NCBI GenBank assembly: GCA_946887075.1
Contig: CAMPKA010000016.1
Coordinates: forward strand, 4,485 to 68,484
DNA: 64,000 nt
Direction: 5' to 3'
Source of the DNA: an uncultured Salinimicrobium sp.
GTDB lineage: Bacteria; Bacteroidota; Bacteroidia; Flavobacteriales; Flavobacteriaceae
A model generated the notes under the pieces. It saw only the letters and a program-made list of their open reading frames with translations, was not told the origin of the DNA and did not search any database. The stretch's first letter is position 1, and the number at the start of each line of letters is the position of its first letter. Positions 1-9,092 of the stretch are shown here, piece after piece. The position numbers were made by a program, and so were the translations under genes.

Positions 1-876
1 ACCGTTTAGGCTCAGTTCCAGTTCTCCATCCACGATCTTTATAGTGAAATCCGGAATTACGTGTTCTACAATACGGGTGCTGCCGGAATAGGCGCCCCCA
101 GGTTTGGGATTCAGGTGTTCGATGACCTCTATGGCCTCCCTCAGTTCGTCTTCCGTGATATCATGCTTGGAGAGCAGCTTTTGATAGTGCTTTTTGCTGA
201 ACTGGTCGAAAGACCGCTCCATGATATCCGCTGCGAGGCTAACCGCTTTGGTTGGTTCCTTCCGATTAAGCTGGATCAGGAGGCATTCCTGCAAGGATCG
301 CGCTCCCACCCCTGCTGGATCCAATTCATGAACATACTTTAGGACCCGCTCCACCGTTTTTTCATCGGTATAAATATTTTGGGTAAAGGCGAGGTCATCG
401 ACAATATCCTGTGTAGCACGCCTGATATATCCACTTTCGTCAACACTGCCGACGAGAAACTCCGCGATTTGCTTTTCCTCCTCGTCAAGTCTCAAGGTAC
501 TCAGCTGAGTTTTCAGGTATTGAGTAAAAGAGACTCCTGATGCATAGGGCACCTGCTTGTCCTCATCATCTGCGCTATAATTATTGGACTGGAGGCGGTA
601 GTTAGGGATCTCGTCATCACTTAAATATTCATCGACATCGATTTCAGCCTCTATGGATTCCGTTCCCGGATCCTCGTCCTGGAGATCCTCATTACGAAAA
701 TCTTCCTCGTACTCATCCCGTTCCTCCTTCCCTCCTTCCAGGGCAGGATTCTCCTCCATTTCCTGTTTCAGCCGCTGTTCAAAGGCTTGCGTTGGCAGCT
801 GGATCAGCTTCATGAGCTGAATCTGCTGGGGCGATAGCTTTTGAGAAAGTTTTAGGTTTAACTGCTGTTTTAGCAT
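1..876 (-). CDS. rpoN: RNA polymerase sigma-54 factor, 3' part missing
   Basis: Alternative sigma factor that directs RNA polymerase to -24/-12 promoters activated by AAA+ enhancer-binding proteins. Translating the minus strand from the ATG at 876 gives 292 codons open to the window edge. The start MLKQQFNLKLSQKLSPQQIQ and the following QLMKLIQLP are the glutamine-rich activator-interaction region I. Next come a very acidic stretch (region II, about residues 48-85) and the start of the core-binding domain, including LDPAGVGARSLQECL. The DNA-binding part and the RpoN box lie outside the window. It sits 91 nt downstream of asnS on the same strand and is probably co-transcribed with it. Family assignment is firm; completeness cannot be judged. 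Confidence 0.93.
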   Translation of the reverse strand, partial: MLKQQLNLKLSQKLSPQQIQLMKLIQLPTQAFEQRLKQEMEENPALEGGKEERDEYEEDFRNEDLQDEDPGTESIEAEIDVDEYLSDDEIPNYRLQSNNYSADDEDKQVPYASGVSFTQYLKTQLSTLRLDEEEKQIAEFLVGSVDESGYIRRATQDIVDDLAFTQNIYTDEKTVERVLKYVHELDPAGVGARSLQECLLIQLNRKEPTKAVSLAADIMERSFDQFSKKHYQKLLSKHDITEDELREAIEVIEHLNPKPGGAYSGSTRIVEHVIPDFTIKIVDGELELSLNG

Positions 877-967
877 AGGGTCCGGCCTTTTTATAAAAAT
901 AAAAAAAACAATCTACAAACCTTGACCGGGGCCGATCGATTTATGAGTTCTTTAATAAGAAATCCTG

Positions 968-2410
968 CTAGAATTCCGCGTTCTGCGGGGTTCTCGGAAA
1001 GGGGATCACATCGCGAATATTCGACATCCCGGTGACGAACTGAACCAGCCTTTCAAATCCCAGTCCGAAGCCGGAATGCACACATGTTCCGAACCTTCGG
1101 GTGTCGAGATACCACCATAGCTCACGCTGATCGATTCCCAGAGCTTCCATTTTGTTTTGCAGCACATGAAGCCTTTCTTCCCTCTGGGATCCTCCTACGA
1201 TTTCCCCGATGCCCGGAAACAGAATGTCCATTGCCCTGACGGTCTTCTGATCCTCATTCAGGCGCATGTAAAAAGCCTTGATATCTGCGGGATAATCGAA
1301 CAGGATGACCGGGCATTTGAAGTGCTTCTCCACGAGATATCGTTCGTGCTCGCTCTGCAGGTCAGCTCCCCATGTTTCGATCGGATACTGAAACTTCCTT
1401 TTCTTGTTTGGTTTGGAATTCCTGAGGATTTCTATCGCCTCGGAGTAGCTGACCCTTTTGAACTGGTTCTCGATGACGAACTGAAGCTTGTCGATCAGCA
1501 GCATCGGACTCCTTTCCGCCTCTGGTTTCGATTTGTCCTCCTCCTTCTGGCGCTCCTGAAGAAAGGCAATGTCCTCACCGGCGTTTTCAAGGACTTCTCT
1601 CAATACGAATTTGATGAAGTCCTCGGCAAGATCCATGTTCCCGTCAAGATCACAAAAAGCCATTTCAGGTTCGATCATCCAGAATTCTGCCAGATGTCTT
1701 GAAGTATTTGAGTTTTCCGCCCTAAAAGTGGGGCCAAAGGTATAGACCTGACCGAGCCCCATAGCATAAGCCTCAGCTTCGAGTTGTCCCGAAACGGTCA
1801 GATTGGTTTCCTTTCCAAAAAAGTCTTCGGTGAAATCGACCCCGCCATCCGCTTCCAGAGGGGGCTTGGTCGGATCAAGGGTGGTGACCCGGAACATCTC
1901 TCCTGCTCCTTCAGCATCACTCCCTGTGATAATAGGCGTATTGACGTAATGGAAGTTGTTTTTCTGGAAATAGCTGTGGACAGCAAAAGAAAGTTTGCTT
2001 CTTACCCGCATCACGGCCCCGAAGGTCTTGGTTCGGATCCGAAGATGTGCCTGTTCTCTCAGTTTTTCAAGGCTATGCCGCTTGGGGGAGAGAATGGTCA
2101 GTTTCACTTCTTCCGGATCTGCATCTCCAAGGATCTCCACTGATGTCACCTTGATTTCCACTCTTTGACCGCTTCCCAGGCTCTCTGTGAGGGTACCGCT
2201 AACCTTGACAGCAGCTCCGACCGTAATACGTTTTAAGAGCTCTTCCTTCATGCTCTCATAATCGACCACGCACTGGAGGTTCTCAATGGTGGATCCATCA
2301 TTGAGGGCAATAAACCTGTTGCTCCTGAAGGAACGGACCCAGCCCTGAACCTGTACTTCCTGAAGAAACTCTGTGCTGTTGAGAATTTCGATGACCTTCC
2401 CTGTTATCAT
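968..2410 (-). CDS. asnS: Asparaginyl-tRNA synthetase
   Basis: Cytoplasmic class IIb aminoacyl-tRNA synthetase that charges tRNA-Asn with asparagine using ATP. The 480 residues match the bacterial AsnRS length. An N-terminal OB-fold anticodon-binding domain (about residues 15-110) precedes the catalytic core. Motif 2 is visible as FRAENSNTSRHLAEFW and motif 3 as GFGLGFERLVQF near the C-terminus. The ending IRDVIPFPRTPQNAEF is typical of AsnRS rather than AspRS. The ATG at 2410 is preceded by a good Bacteroidetes promoter (2433-2463), which leaves a short 5' leader. rpoN follows on the same strand. Confidence 0.97.
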   Translation of the reverse strand: MITGKVIEILNSTEFLQEVQVQGWVRSFRSNRFIALNDGSTIENLQCVVDYESMKEELLKRITVGAAVKVSGTLTESLGSGQRVEIKVTSVEILGDADPEEVKLTILSPKRHSLEKLREQAHLRIRTKTFGAVMRVRSKLSFAVHSYFQKNNFHYVNTPIITGSDAEGAGEMFRVTTLDPTKPPLEADGGVDFTEDFFGKETNLTVSGQLEAEAYAMGLGQVYTFGPTFRAENSNTSRHLAEFWMIEPEMAFCDLDGNMDLAEDFIKFVLREVLENAGEDIAFLQERQKEEDKSKPEAERSPMLLIDKLQFVIENQFKRVSYSEAIEILRNSKPNKKRKFQYPIETWGADLQSEHERYLVEKHFKCPVILFDYPADIKAFYMRLNEDQKTVRAMDILFPGIGEIVGGSQREERLHVLQNKMEALGIDQRELWWYLDTRRFGTCVHSGFGLGFERLVQFVTGMSNIRDVIPFPRTPQNAEF

Positions 2411-2432
2411 TGTCTTTTGAAATTAGAGATTG

Positions 2433-2463
2433 CAAAGATAGATTTTAAGCCTTAGCCGGGCAA
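2433..2463 (-). promoter_or_regulatory. Promoter of asnS(-rpoN)
   Basis: Read on the minus strand, a TTG (2463-2461), a 20-nt spacer and TATCTTTG (2440-2433) match the Bacteroidetes primary sigma consensus TTG-N19-TAnnTTTG. It lies 22 nt before the asnS ATG. The match is seen in sequence; activity is inferred. Confidence 0.6.
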
Positions 2464-2510
2464 GAAAATGGCACGCTCTGACAAGTCCCGTGGGTTCAGG
2501 TTAAAATCGT

Positions 2511-4910
2511 TTATTCTTCCTCATCCCGGTCCCCCTCCTGCGCCAGAATGTCGATCAGAGGTTCCTTAAGCACCTCTTCATTTGCGATCTCCTTGTGTAA
2601 GGAGAGCAGCAGGGCCGGAAGCAGTAGCAGGTTGGCCAGCATAGCGAATAATAAGGTCGCAGAAACCAGTCCACCCAAGGCGATTGTCCCTCCAAAGCTG
2701 CTGATCATAAAAATGGAAAACCCGAAAAAGAGCACGATAGAAGTATAAAACATACTGACTCCTGTCTCCCTCAGGGCTGCGTATACAGAGCGCTTTACCT
2801 TCCAGTTATTGGCCAAAAGTTCCTGCCTGTATTTTGCAAGGAAATGAATGGTGTCGTCAACTGATATCCCGAAGGCAATACTGAATACAAGAATAGTGGA
2901 AGGCTTGATGGGAATCCCGAGGAATCCCATCATACCTGCTGTCATCAGTAGTGGCAGCAGGTTTGGCACGAGAGAAACCAGGATCATCCGCCATGATCTG
3001 AACATCCAGGCCATCAGCAGGGCGATGAGGAAGACCGCCAGGCCGAGAGAGATCATCAGGTTCTTGATGAGGTATTTGGTACCCTGCTGGAAGATAAAAG
3101 CCTTTCCGGTCATTTTGACCTCGAACCGATCGTCGGGAAAGATTCGTGTTATTGCAGGCCACAGATCCTCCTCGATACTTTCCATCTTTTGGGTTCCGAT
3201 GTCTTTCATGAAGGTCGTGACCCGCGCATAGCGCCCTGTGCTGTCGACATATGAACTCAGAATATCGGTCTGACCTGTCTCCAAACTGCGAAGGTATGGA
3301 AGGATAAAATGCTGTTCCTGCGAACTTGGAAGCTGATAGTATTCGGGATTTCCGTTGTAAAAAGCCTGTTTGGCGTATTTAATAAGGTTTACCACGGAGA
3401 TCGGATCGGAAAAAACTGCTTCTGCCCCAATTATCTCGTGGAGCTGATCCATTCTCTTCAGGTTGGAAAGACTTTGAACTCCCCGCTCCCTTTTGGTGTC
3501 GATGACGAATTCCAGCGGCATAACCCCCTCAAATTCCCTTTCGAAGAATCGAATATCCTGGAAAAAAGCCGCATCGGTCGGCAGGTCTTCCAGAAGACTT
3601 CCCGATATCCTGATCTTATAGATTCCAATGATAGATATGATCAGCAGCAGTATTGAAAAAATGAAGATGCTGATCCGCCTTTGCTTCACCATTTGCTCCA
3701 TCCAGGCAGTAAAACCACTGATCCAGCGTTTGTTGAGATGACGGAGGTGCTTTTCCCTCGGAATCCTCAGAAAGCTGTAGATGATGGGGATGATCAACAG
3801 ACTCAGTATGAATATCGCCAATACATTGATCGAGGCAATCAGACCGAATTCTCTGAGGAGCTTGCTGTCGGTAAGAATGAAGGTGGCGAAACCAGAGGCC
3901 GTGGTAAGGTTGGTCAGCAAGGTGGCGTTCCCAACCCGGGTTATTACCCGCTGAAGACTTCTTGCCTGATTCCCATGTTTGCTGATCTCCTGTTGGTACT
4001 TATTGATCAGGAAGATACAGTTCGGAATCCCAATTACAATGATCAGGGGGGGAATGATTGCGGTAAGAATGGTGATTTCATAATTAAGAAGGCCCAGGAA
4101 TCCAAAGGCCCACATCACACCGATGCTGACGGTTATCATCGAAATCACGGTCGCCCGGACAGACCTGAAAAAGAAAAAGAAAAGCAGGGAGGTAACCAGA
4201 AGGGCTGCACCTATAAACATGCCGATCTCATCGATGATATACTTGGAGTTGAGGGTCCTGATGTAGGGCATGCCAGAGACATGAACTTCCAGGCCGTGTT
4301 TTTCCTCGAATTCCTTTACTGCCGGAAGCAACTTCTGAAGAATAAACCGTTTTCGGACCGGGGAATTAATAATCTCTTTGTCCAGGTAAAGGGCCGTCTG
4401 AATATAATCTCCTGAAGGGCTGTAGACAAGTCCCCTGAAAAACGGAAGACTGTCGACAAGTGTCGTGCTGTATCTGTGCAGGGCTTCCCGGCCCGGACGT
4501 TCTTCCTCGATCAAGGGCAGGAATTCGAACCGAGCAGGCTGTTCCTGCTTGGTCAATACTTTCAGGTTCGACAGAGAAACCGTATGCGCTACTTCATCGT
4601 TTTGTTCCAACTTTCGCGAGATTGCCTTCCAGTCCTGGAAGACTTCGGGAGAGAAAAGTGCCGAATCCTTAATCGCCAACAGAACCAGATTTCCCTCTTC
4701 GCCGAACTTTTCTGTAAACTCCTGATACTCGAGATTGATCGGGTGCTGATCGGGCAACAGGTTGGCCTCGGTGTGAGAAAACCGCATTTTCGTCCACTGG
4801 AGCGCCAGAAGTACCGTACACACTGCTATAATGACCAGGATGAGGATCCGGTTTCTCAGGATCGTACGCGCTAGTGTGTTCCAAAAATGGAACCCTAGAA
4901 ATCTAGACAT
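2511..4910 (-). CDS. RND superfamily (MMPL-type) exporter
   Basis: Integral inner-membrane protein of 799 residues with the two-fold RND/MMPL topology. One N-terminal helix (about residues 17-36) is followed by a large periplasmic loop, a cluster of five helices (about 230-400), a seventh helix near 415-435, a second large loop, and a final five-helix cluster (about 630-775). The segment FGISVDDTIHFLAKYRQE, repeated in related form in the first half, is characteristic of this family. The substrate is unknown; homologues move lipids, hopanoids or other hydrophobic compounds by proton antiport. The C-terminal tail is acidic. A promoter with correct spacing lies just upstream (4929-4957). It follows pyrH-frr on the same strand. 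Family is sure, substrate is not. Confidence 0.9.
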   Translation of the reverse strand: MSRFLGFHFWNTLARTILRNRILILVIIAVCTVLLALQWTKMRFSHTEANLLPDQHPINLEYQEFTEKFGEEGNLVLLAIKDSALFSPEVFQDWKAISRKLEQNDEVAHTVSLSNLKVLTKQEQPARFEFLPLIEEERPGREALHRYSTTLVDSLPFFRGLVYSPSGDYIQTALYLDKEIINSPVRKRFILQKLLPAVKEFEEKHGLEVHVSGMPYIRTLNSKYIIDEIGMFIGAALLVTSLLFFFFFRSVRATVISMITVSIGVMWAFGFLGLLNYEITILTAIIPPLIIVIGIPNCIFLINKYQQEISKHGNQARSLQRVITRVGNATLLTNLTTASGFATFILTDSKLLREFGLIASINVLAIFILSLLIIPIIYSFLRIPREKHLRHLNKRWISGFTAWMEQMVKQRRISIFIFSILLLIISIIGIYKIRISGSLLEDLPTDAAFFQDIRFFEREFEGVMPLEFVIDTKRERGVQSLSNLKRMDQLHEIIGAEAVFSDPISVVNLIKYAKQAFYNGNPEYYQLPSSQEQHFILPYLRSLETGQTDILSSYVDSTGRYARVTTFMKDIGTQKMESIEEDLWPAITRIFPDDRFEVKMTGKAFIFQQGTKYLIKNLMISLGLAVFLIALLMAWMFRSWRMILVSLVPNLLPLLMTAGMMGFLGIPIKPSTILVFSIAFGISVDDTIHFLAKYRQELLANNWKVKRSVYAALRETGVSMFYTSIVLFFGFSIFMISSFGGTIALGGLVSATLLFAMLANLLLLPALLLSLHKEIANEEVLKEPLIDILAQEGDRDEEE

Positions 4911-4928
4911 GAATGTTAATTAAAGCCG

Positions 4929-4957
4929 CAAAGGTAGTAAAGAGAGGAAGCTTACAA
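4929..4957 (-). promoter_or_regulatory. Promoter of the RND exporter
   Basis: On the minus strand, TTG (4957-4955), an 18-nt spacer and TACCTTTG (4936-4929) match the Bacteroidetes consensus. It is located in the gap between frr and the exporter gene, 18 nt before the ATG, so the exporter can be transcribed apart from pyrH-frr. Confidence 0.6.
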
Positions 4958-4994
4958 AATGAAGAGGAACCCAGTAGAATTCGATCTGCTCCGG

Positions 4995-5549
4995 TCAGAC
5001 GGTCATAATTTCCTTCTCTTTAACTGCAAGGATTTTATCGATTTTTTCTACGTAGGAGTCCGTGAGCTTCTGAACGTCAGCTTCAGCAGACTTTTTCTCA
5101 TCTTCAGAGATATCCAGTCTCCTGATTTCCTGGTTCGCGTTTTTCCGGTCATTCCTGACTCCGATTTTTGCTTCCTCTGCTTCTGCTTTGGCCTGTTTGG
5201 CAAGTTCCTTTCTCCGCTCCTCCGTAAGCGGAGGAACATTGATGATCACGCTCTCCCCGTTGTTCATCGGATTGAACCCCAAATTCGCCAGCATGATGCC
5301 TTTCTCGATTGCAGGAATAAGGCTTTTTTCAAATGGTTGAATGGAAAGCGTACGGGCATCTGGCGTGTTGACATTGGCCACCTGATTCAATGGGGTCTGG
5401 GCTCCGTAATAATCCACCCTGACACTACCCAACATAGCGGGGCTGGCCTTTCCGGCTCGGATATTGACCAGTTGCTTCTCGAGATGAACGATGGCATTCT
5501 GCATGGCCTCACGGGCACTGTCTATGATGAATTCAATTTCGTCTTCCAT
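4995..5549 (-). CDS. frr: Ribosome recycling factor
   Basis: Cytoplasmic factor that, with EF-G, splits the post-termination ribosome and releases mRNA and tRNA. The 184 residues equal the standard length. Typical features are the RAGKASPAMLGSVRVDYYG segment near residues 30-50, the PLTEERRKELAKQAK helix and a C-terminal lysine-rich helix. It lies 37 nt downstream of pyrH on the same strand, the usual bacterial pyrH-frr pair, and is very probably co-transcribed with it. Confidence 0.98.
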   Translation of the reverse strand: MEDEIEFIIDSAREAMQNAIVHLEKQLVNIRAGKASPAMLGSVRVDYYGAQTPLNQVANVNTPDARTLSIQPFEKSLIPAIEKGIMLANLGFNPMNNGESVIINVPPLTEERRKELAKQAKAEAEEAKIGVRNDRKNANQEIRRLDISEDEKKSAEADVQKLTDSYVEKIDKILAVKEKEIMTV

Positions 5550-5586
5550 TACAAATGATTTATTAGACCAATTATCTTATGCTCCT

Positions 5587-6294
5587 TTATAGATTTACCT
5601 TGGTACCCACATTTTCCCCAAGTACCACCTTTTCAAGATTTCCGGGTTTGTTCATGTCGAAAACGATGATCGGCAGCTTGTTTTCCTGACTTAAGGTGAA
5701 GGCGGTGGTATCCATGACCTTCAGTCCCTTGGTGATCACCTCTTCAAAGCTGATGAAATCAAACTTGGTTGCCTTTGCATCTACCTCAGGATCTGCGGTA
5801 TAAATACCGTCGACCCTAGTCCCTTTCAAGATAACATCCGCATGAATCTCAATAGCGCGGAGCACTGCAGCAGAATCCGTAGTAAAATAAGGATTACCCG
5901 TACCGCCACCAAAGATCACCACCCTTCCCTTCTCCAGATGTCTCATCGCCTTCCTGCGGATGAAGGGTTCCGCTACTTCATTGATTTTTACAGCCGACTG
6001 GAGCCGTGTCTGGATTCCGGCATCCTCGAGAGCGCTCTGGAGGGCGAGACCATTGATTACGGTGGCCAACATTCCCATGTGGTCCCCGGTCACGCGGTCC
6101 ATACCACGGCTGGCTCCTGCGACTCCTCTGAATATGTTTCCTCCGCCGATAACGATAGCGACCTCAACTCCTTTGTCGGTGACCCTTTTGATCTCCCTGG
6201 CATAATCAGCCAACCGCTCCGGATCGATTCCGTACTGGCGATTGCCCATTAAAGCTTCTCCTGAGAGTTTGAGTAAGATCCTTTTGTAGTGCAT
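5587..6294 (-). CDS. pyrH: Uridylate kinase (UMP kinase)
   Basis: Phosphorylates UMP to UDP with ATP in pyrimidine nucleotide synthesis; bacterial UMP kinase is a hexamer of the amino acid kinase fold. The 235-residue protein starts [17 protein letters not shown] and carries the glycine-rich GGGNIFRG loop, the [16 protein letters not shown] stretch and the [16 protein letters not shown] nucleotide-site motif, all standard for PyrH. frr follows directly. Upstream lies a TAGTTTTG element (6317-6324) resembling a -7 box, with no convincing -33 TTG. Confidence 0.98.
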   Translation of the reverse strand: MHYKRILLKLSGEALMGNRQYGIDPERLADYAREIKRVTDKGVEVAIVIGGGNIFRGVAGASRGMDRVTGDHMGMLATVINGLALQSALEDAGIQTRLQSAVKINEVAEPFIRRKAMRHLEKGRVVIFGGGTGNPYFTTDSAAVLRAIEIHADVILKGTRVDGIYTADPEVDAKATKFDFISFEEVITKGLKVMDTTAFTLSQENKLPIIVFDMNKPGNLEKVVLGENVGTKVNL

Positions 6295-6316
6295 TGATGT
6301 GATTTGATGGGTTGTG

Positions 6317-6324
6317 CAAAACTA
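6317..6324 (-). promoter_or_regulatory. Possible -7 element for pyrH-frr
   Basis: The minus strand reads TAGTTTTG, which fits TAnnTTTG, 22 nt before the pyrH ATG. No TTG is found at the expected distance upstream, so this is a half-match only. Confidence 0.4.
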
Positions 6325-6617
6325 AGGAAATTATTTATTTGATTGGTGAACTATGGATGCATTTGCATGAGTTCTGATGGAACGGGAGTCGCGGTAATGG
6401 AAAACCTCAAAGAATTAGCACAAGCTTCCATCGGGTGAAATCTTTAAAACTTGACAAAATGATGCAAAACAAGGGGCAGACAAATTGATATTTCCGAAAA
6501 CAAAAGAAAGGATCCCACTGTTCCGCAAAAGACCCTACAGAAACGTTTCAGGGAAATGGCCTTTGAATTTAGAAATCGATTAATAAGGGTATACTCAAAA
6601 TTAAAACTCCTAAAACA

Positions 6618-6645
6618 GCTGAGCCCGGAATTTTCCGGGCTCAGC
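6618..6645 (-). terminator. Intrinsic terminator after tsf
   Basis: A perfect 13-nt inverted repeat (6618-6630 and 6633-6645; 11 GC-rich pairs around an AATTTT loop) is followed on the minus strand by a T-rich tract. It sits 83 nt beyond the tsf stop codon and should end the rplM/rpsB-tsf transcript. Confidence 0.75.
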
Positions 6646-6727
6646 TTATGACAAAAAATGTAAGGCAAACCTATTTGTTTTTTGGACGTCAACCAAAAAG
6701 CAACGGTTTGTAACGCTGATTTAATAT

Positions 6728-7552
6728 TTAACCAAGGGCAACCCTTTCAAAGGCCACCACCTGCAGGTTTGAATCTTCGGATTTGACATATTCTGCCACA
6801 GACATCTTATTGTCCTTGATGTATGCCTGGTTTACAAGGGTGTTGTCTTTAAAGAAACGTTTTATCTTCCCTTTGGCAATATTGTCCAGCATCTCCTCTG
6901 GCTTACCCTCTTCCCGGAGTTGATCCTTTGCGATCTCGATCTCCTTTTCGACTACGCTCTGATCCACCCCTTCTTCATTGAGCGCAACCGGGTTCATCGC
7001 GGCTGCCTGCATGGAAACATTTTTGGCGATCTCTTCGGCCTTGCCAGTCTTGGCAGACAAACCTGTCAGTACCGCGATTTTATTACCGGCATGAATATAG
7101 GATCCCACAAAAGGAGCTTCGAGCTTTCGGAAGTCTCCGATCTCGATCTTTTCTCCGATCACTCCGGTTTGTTCCGTAAGCTTCTCCTGAACAGTTATTC
7201 CTTTATAATCTTTGGCAAGAAGGGCCTCTTTTGAATCAACCTCCAGTCCCAGTTGTGCAAAATCCTGCGCCAGTTGGACAAAGGAGTCATTTTTGGCCAC
7301 AAAATCGGTTTCACAGTTTAGCGATACGATGACCCCCCTGGTGTTGTCGGAATTCACAGTTGCGATTACGGCACCTTCAGCGGACTCTCGGTCCGCCCGG
7401 TTGGCCGCAACCTTTTGGCCTTTTTTCCTCAGGATCTCAATTGCGGAATCAAAATCTCCGTCGGCCTCGACAAGGGCTTTTTTACAATCCATCATCCCGG
7501 CACCGGTAGCCTTTCTCAGTTTATTTACTTCTGCGGCGGTTATCTTAGCCAT
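6728..7552 (-). CDS. tsf: Translation elongation factor Ts
   Basis: Nucleotide exchange factor that regenerates EF-Tu-GTP. The 274 residues are close to the E. coli length. The N-terminal UBA-like domain has LRKATGAGMMDCKKALVEA, and the core has the conserved TDFVAKNDSF that contacts EF-Tu. It lies 91 nt downstream of rpsB on the same strand, the conserved rpsB-tsf arrangement, and is followed by a strong terminator hairpin. Confidence 0.98.
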   Translation of the reverse strand: MAKITAAEVNKLRKATGAGMMDCKKALVEADGDFDSAIEILRKKGQKVAANRADRESAEGAVIATVNSDNTRGVIVSLNCETDFVAKNDSFVQLAQDFAQLGLEVDSKEALLAKDYKGITVQEKLTEQTGVIGEKIEIGDFRKLEAPFVGSYIHAGNKIAVLTGLSAKTGKAEEIAKNVSMQAAAMNPVALNEEGVDQSVVEKEIEIAKDQLREEGKPEEMLDNIAKGKIKRFFKDNTLVNQAYIKDNKMSVAEYVKSEDSNLQVVAFERVALG

Positions 7553-7643
7553 AGTAACTTCTATTTTGGTTTTAAAAGGGATAAGCCGTTTAATTTCATT
7601 TTAAGTAAACTAAACGACTTATCATAAGTGATTTTTAGATTTT

Positions 7644-8537
7644 CTATTCTTCCTCGTCGTTTGAACGGGCCTTTTCCAGAGTTTCCTGCTTTGACTGGAG
7701 TCTTACCTCTTCCTTGGCTTCCTTCATGGCTTTCTTATCCTCGGGATCGGTTGAGGGTACCTCTGTGTCAAGCTTTTTCCTTGGCTTTGGGGTCCGTTTT
7801 ACCGGCTTTTCCTCAGTACCTTCCTCACGGCCTTCTTTTCCGGACGCCTTTCTTTCTGAAAGTCCTTCAACAATGGAGTCCGCAACATAGGAAACAATCT
7901 TATCGATTGACTTAGAAGCATCGTCATTGGATGGAATAACATAATCCACATCTCTTGGATCTGAATTCGTATCCACCATGGCGAATATTGGAATGTTTAA
8001 TTTTTGTGCCTCTTTGACTGCGATGTGTTCCCTAGTGATATCGACTACGAACAGCGCTCCGGGTAACCGGCTCATTTCAGAGATGGACCCAAGGTTCTTT
8101 TCAAGCTTCGCTCGGAGTCGGTCAACCTGTAGTCTTTCTTTTTTCGAGAGCGTGTTGAAAGTGCCGTCTTTTTTCATTCTGTCGATGGAAGCCATCTTCT
8201 TAACAGCCTTCCTGATGGTGATGAAATTGGTCAGCATCCCTCCAGGCCACCTTTCGGTGATATAAGGCATATTGGCTCTTTCCGCCTGCTCGGCAACGAT
8301 CTCCTTAGCCTGTTTTTTGGTCGCTACGAAAAGAATTTTTCGACCGCTGGCTGCGATCTTGGAAAGCGCGTCTCCGGCTTCCTGCATCTTTGCAGCACTT
8401 TTGTATAGATTGATAATATGGATGCCATTACGCTCCATATAGATATACGGTGCCATGTTCGGGTTCCATCTCCTTGTCAGGTGTCCGAAATGCACCCCTG
8501 CCTCGAGCAGGTCTTTAACTTCTACTTTGTTTGCCAT
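7644..8537 (-). CDS. rpsB: 30S ribosomal protein S2 with charged C-terminal extension
   Basis: Small-subunit protein located at the head-body junction of the 30S particle. Residues 1-225 are a standard S2: VKDLLEAGVHFGHLTRRWNP, then FVATKKQAKEIV, RWPGGMLTNF and a conserved DPRDVDYVIPSNDDA. At 297 residues it is about 55 longer than E. coli S2. The extra tail from about residue 235 is almost entirely Lys, Glu, Arg and Pro and is probably disordered. rpsI lies 168 nt upstream and tsf follows, so this may be one ribosomal transcript from the rplM promoter; no obvious separate rpsB promoter was found. Confidence 0.97.
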   Translation of the reverse strand: MANKVEVKDLLEAGVHFGHLTRRWNPNMAPYIYMERNGIHIINLYKSAAKMQEAGDALSKIAASGRKILFVATKKQAKEIVAEQAERANMPYITERWPGGMLTNFITIRKAVKKMASIDRMKKDGTFNTLSKKERLQVDRLRAKLEKNLGSISEMSRLPGALFVVDITREHIAVKEAQKLNIPIFAMVDTNSDPRDVDYVIPSNDDASKSIDKIVSYVADSIVEGLSERKASGKEGREEGTEEKPVKRTPKPRKKLDTEVPSTDPEDKKAMKEAKEEVRLQSKQETLEKARSNDEEE

Positions 8538-8705
8538 TTTTGTAATAGTTTACGTTCTGTTGAGATAGCAACGTCCAGGTGGCGAATATTTCCGGCCCTG
8601 AGCGTTTAGATGCTAAACTAACCTCCTCCCACTGCGTTTTGTCAGGAGCGAGTAACAACAAAAATTAATTTTAATGAACTTCTGGTACTTAGCACCAGTA
8701 TTGAA

Positions 8706-9092
8706 TTAACGTTTGGAGAACTGGAATTTCTTTCGGGCTTTCTTCTGGCCGAATTTCTTTCGCTCAACCATTCTCGGATCCCTTGTAAGAAGACCTTCGG
8801 GTTTCAGGGTCGCCCTGTTCTCAGCATCGAGTTCGACCATGGCTCTGGATAAGGCTAGCCTGATGGCTTCTGCCTGTCCAGTGATCCCTCCTCCATACAC
8901 ATTGACCTTGATGTCAAAGCTATCACCGTTTCCGGTCATGTTAAGGGGCTGGCTCACCTTGTACTGAAGCGTACCTGTTGAGAAATATTCCTTGACGTCT
9001 TTTTTGTTTACCGTGATGTTTCCGCTACCAGGAGAAACATAAACCCGGGCAACTGCGGTTTTTCTACGACCGATTTTGTGAATAACTTCCAT
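8706..9092 (-). CDS. rpsI: 30S ribosomal protein S9
   Basis: Small-subunit protein whose C-terminal tail reaches the P-site tRNA. The 128 residues have the family's normal length. Visible signatures are IGRRKTAVARVYV at the start, YGGGITGQAEAIRLALSRA in the centre and the basic tail ending in FSKR. Its ATG overlaps the rplM stop codon by one base, so the two are translationally coupled in the classic L13-S9 pair. Confidence 0.98.
   Translation of the reverse strand: MEVIHKIGRRKTAVARVYVSPGSGNITVNKKDVKEYFSTGTLQYKVSQPLNMTGNGDSFDIKVNVYGGGITGQAEAIRLALSRAMVELDAENRATLKPEGLLTRDPRMVERKKFGQKKARKKFQFSKR

Larger units (their letters stand above)
6295..6727. other. Intergenic region between pyrH and tsf
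   Basis: About 430 nt without a credible gene. It contains the possible pyrH -7 element at its left end and the strong tsf terminator hairpin at 6618-6645. The remainder is AT-rich with no clear second structure. The only long reading frame (6444-6692, minus) runs across the terminator and has no family features, so it is not called. Confidence 0.6.

Noticed and set aside
3681..4415. Long plus-strand frame (244 codons) opposite the RND exporter
   Set aside because: Antisense shadow of a clear gene; highly charged, no family motifs.
6444..6692. Minus-strand frame in the pyrH-tsf gap
   Set aside because: Spans the tsf terminator hairpin and shows no protein-like conservation pattern.
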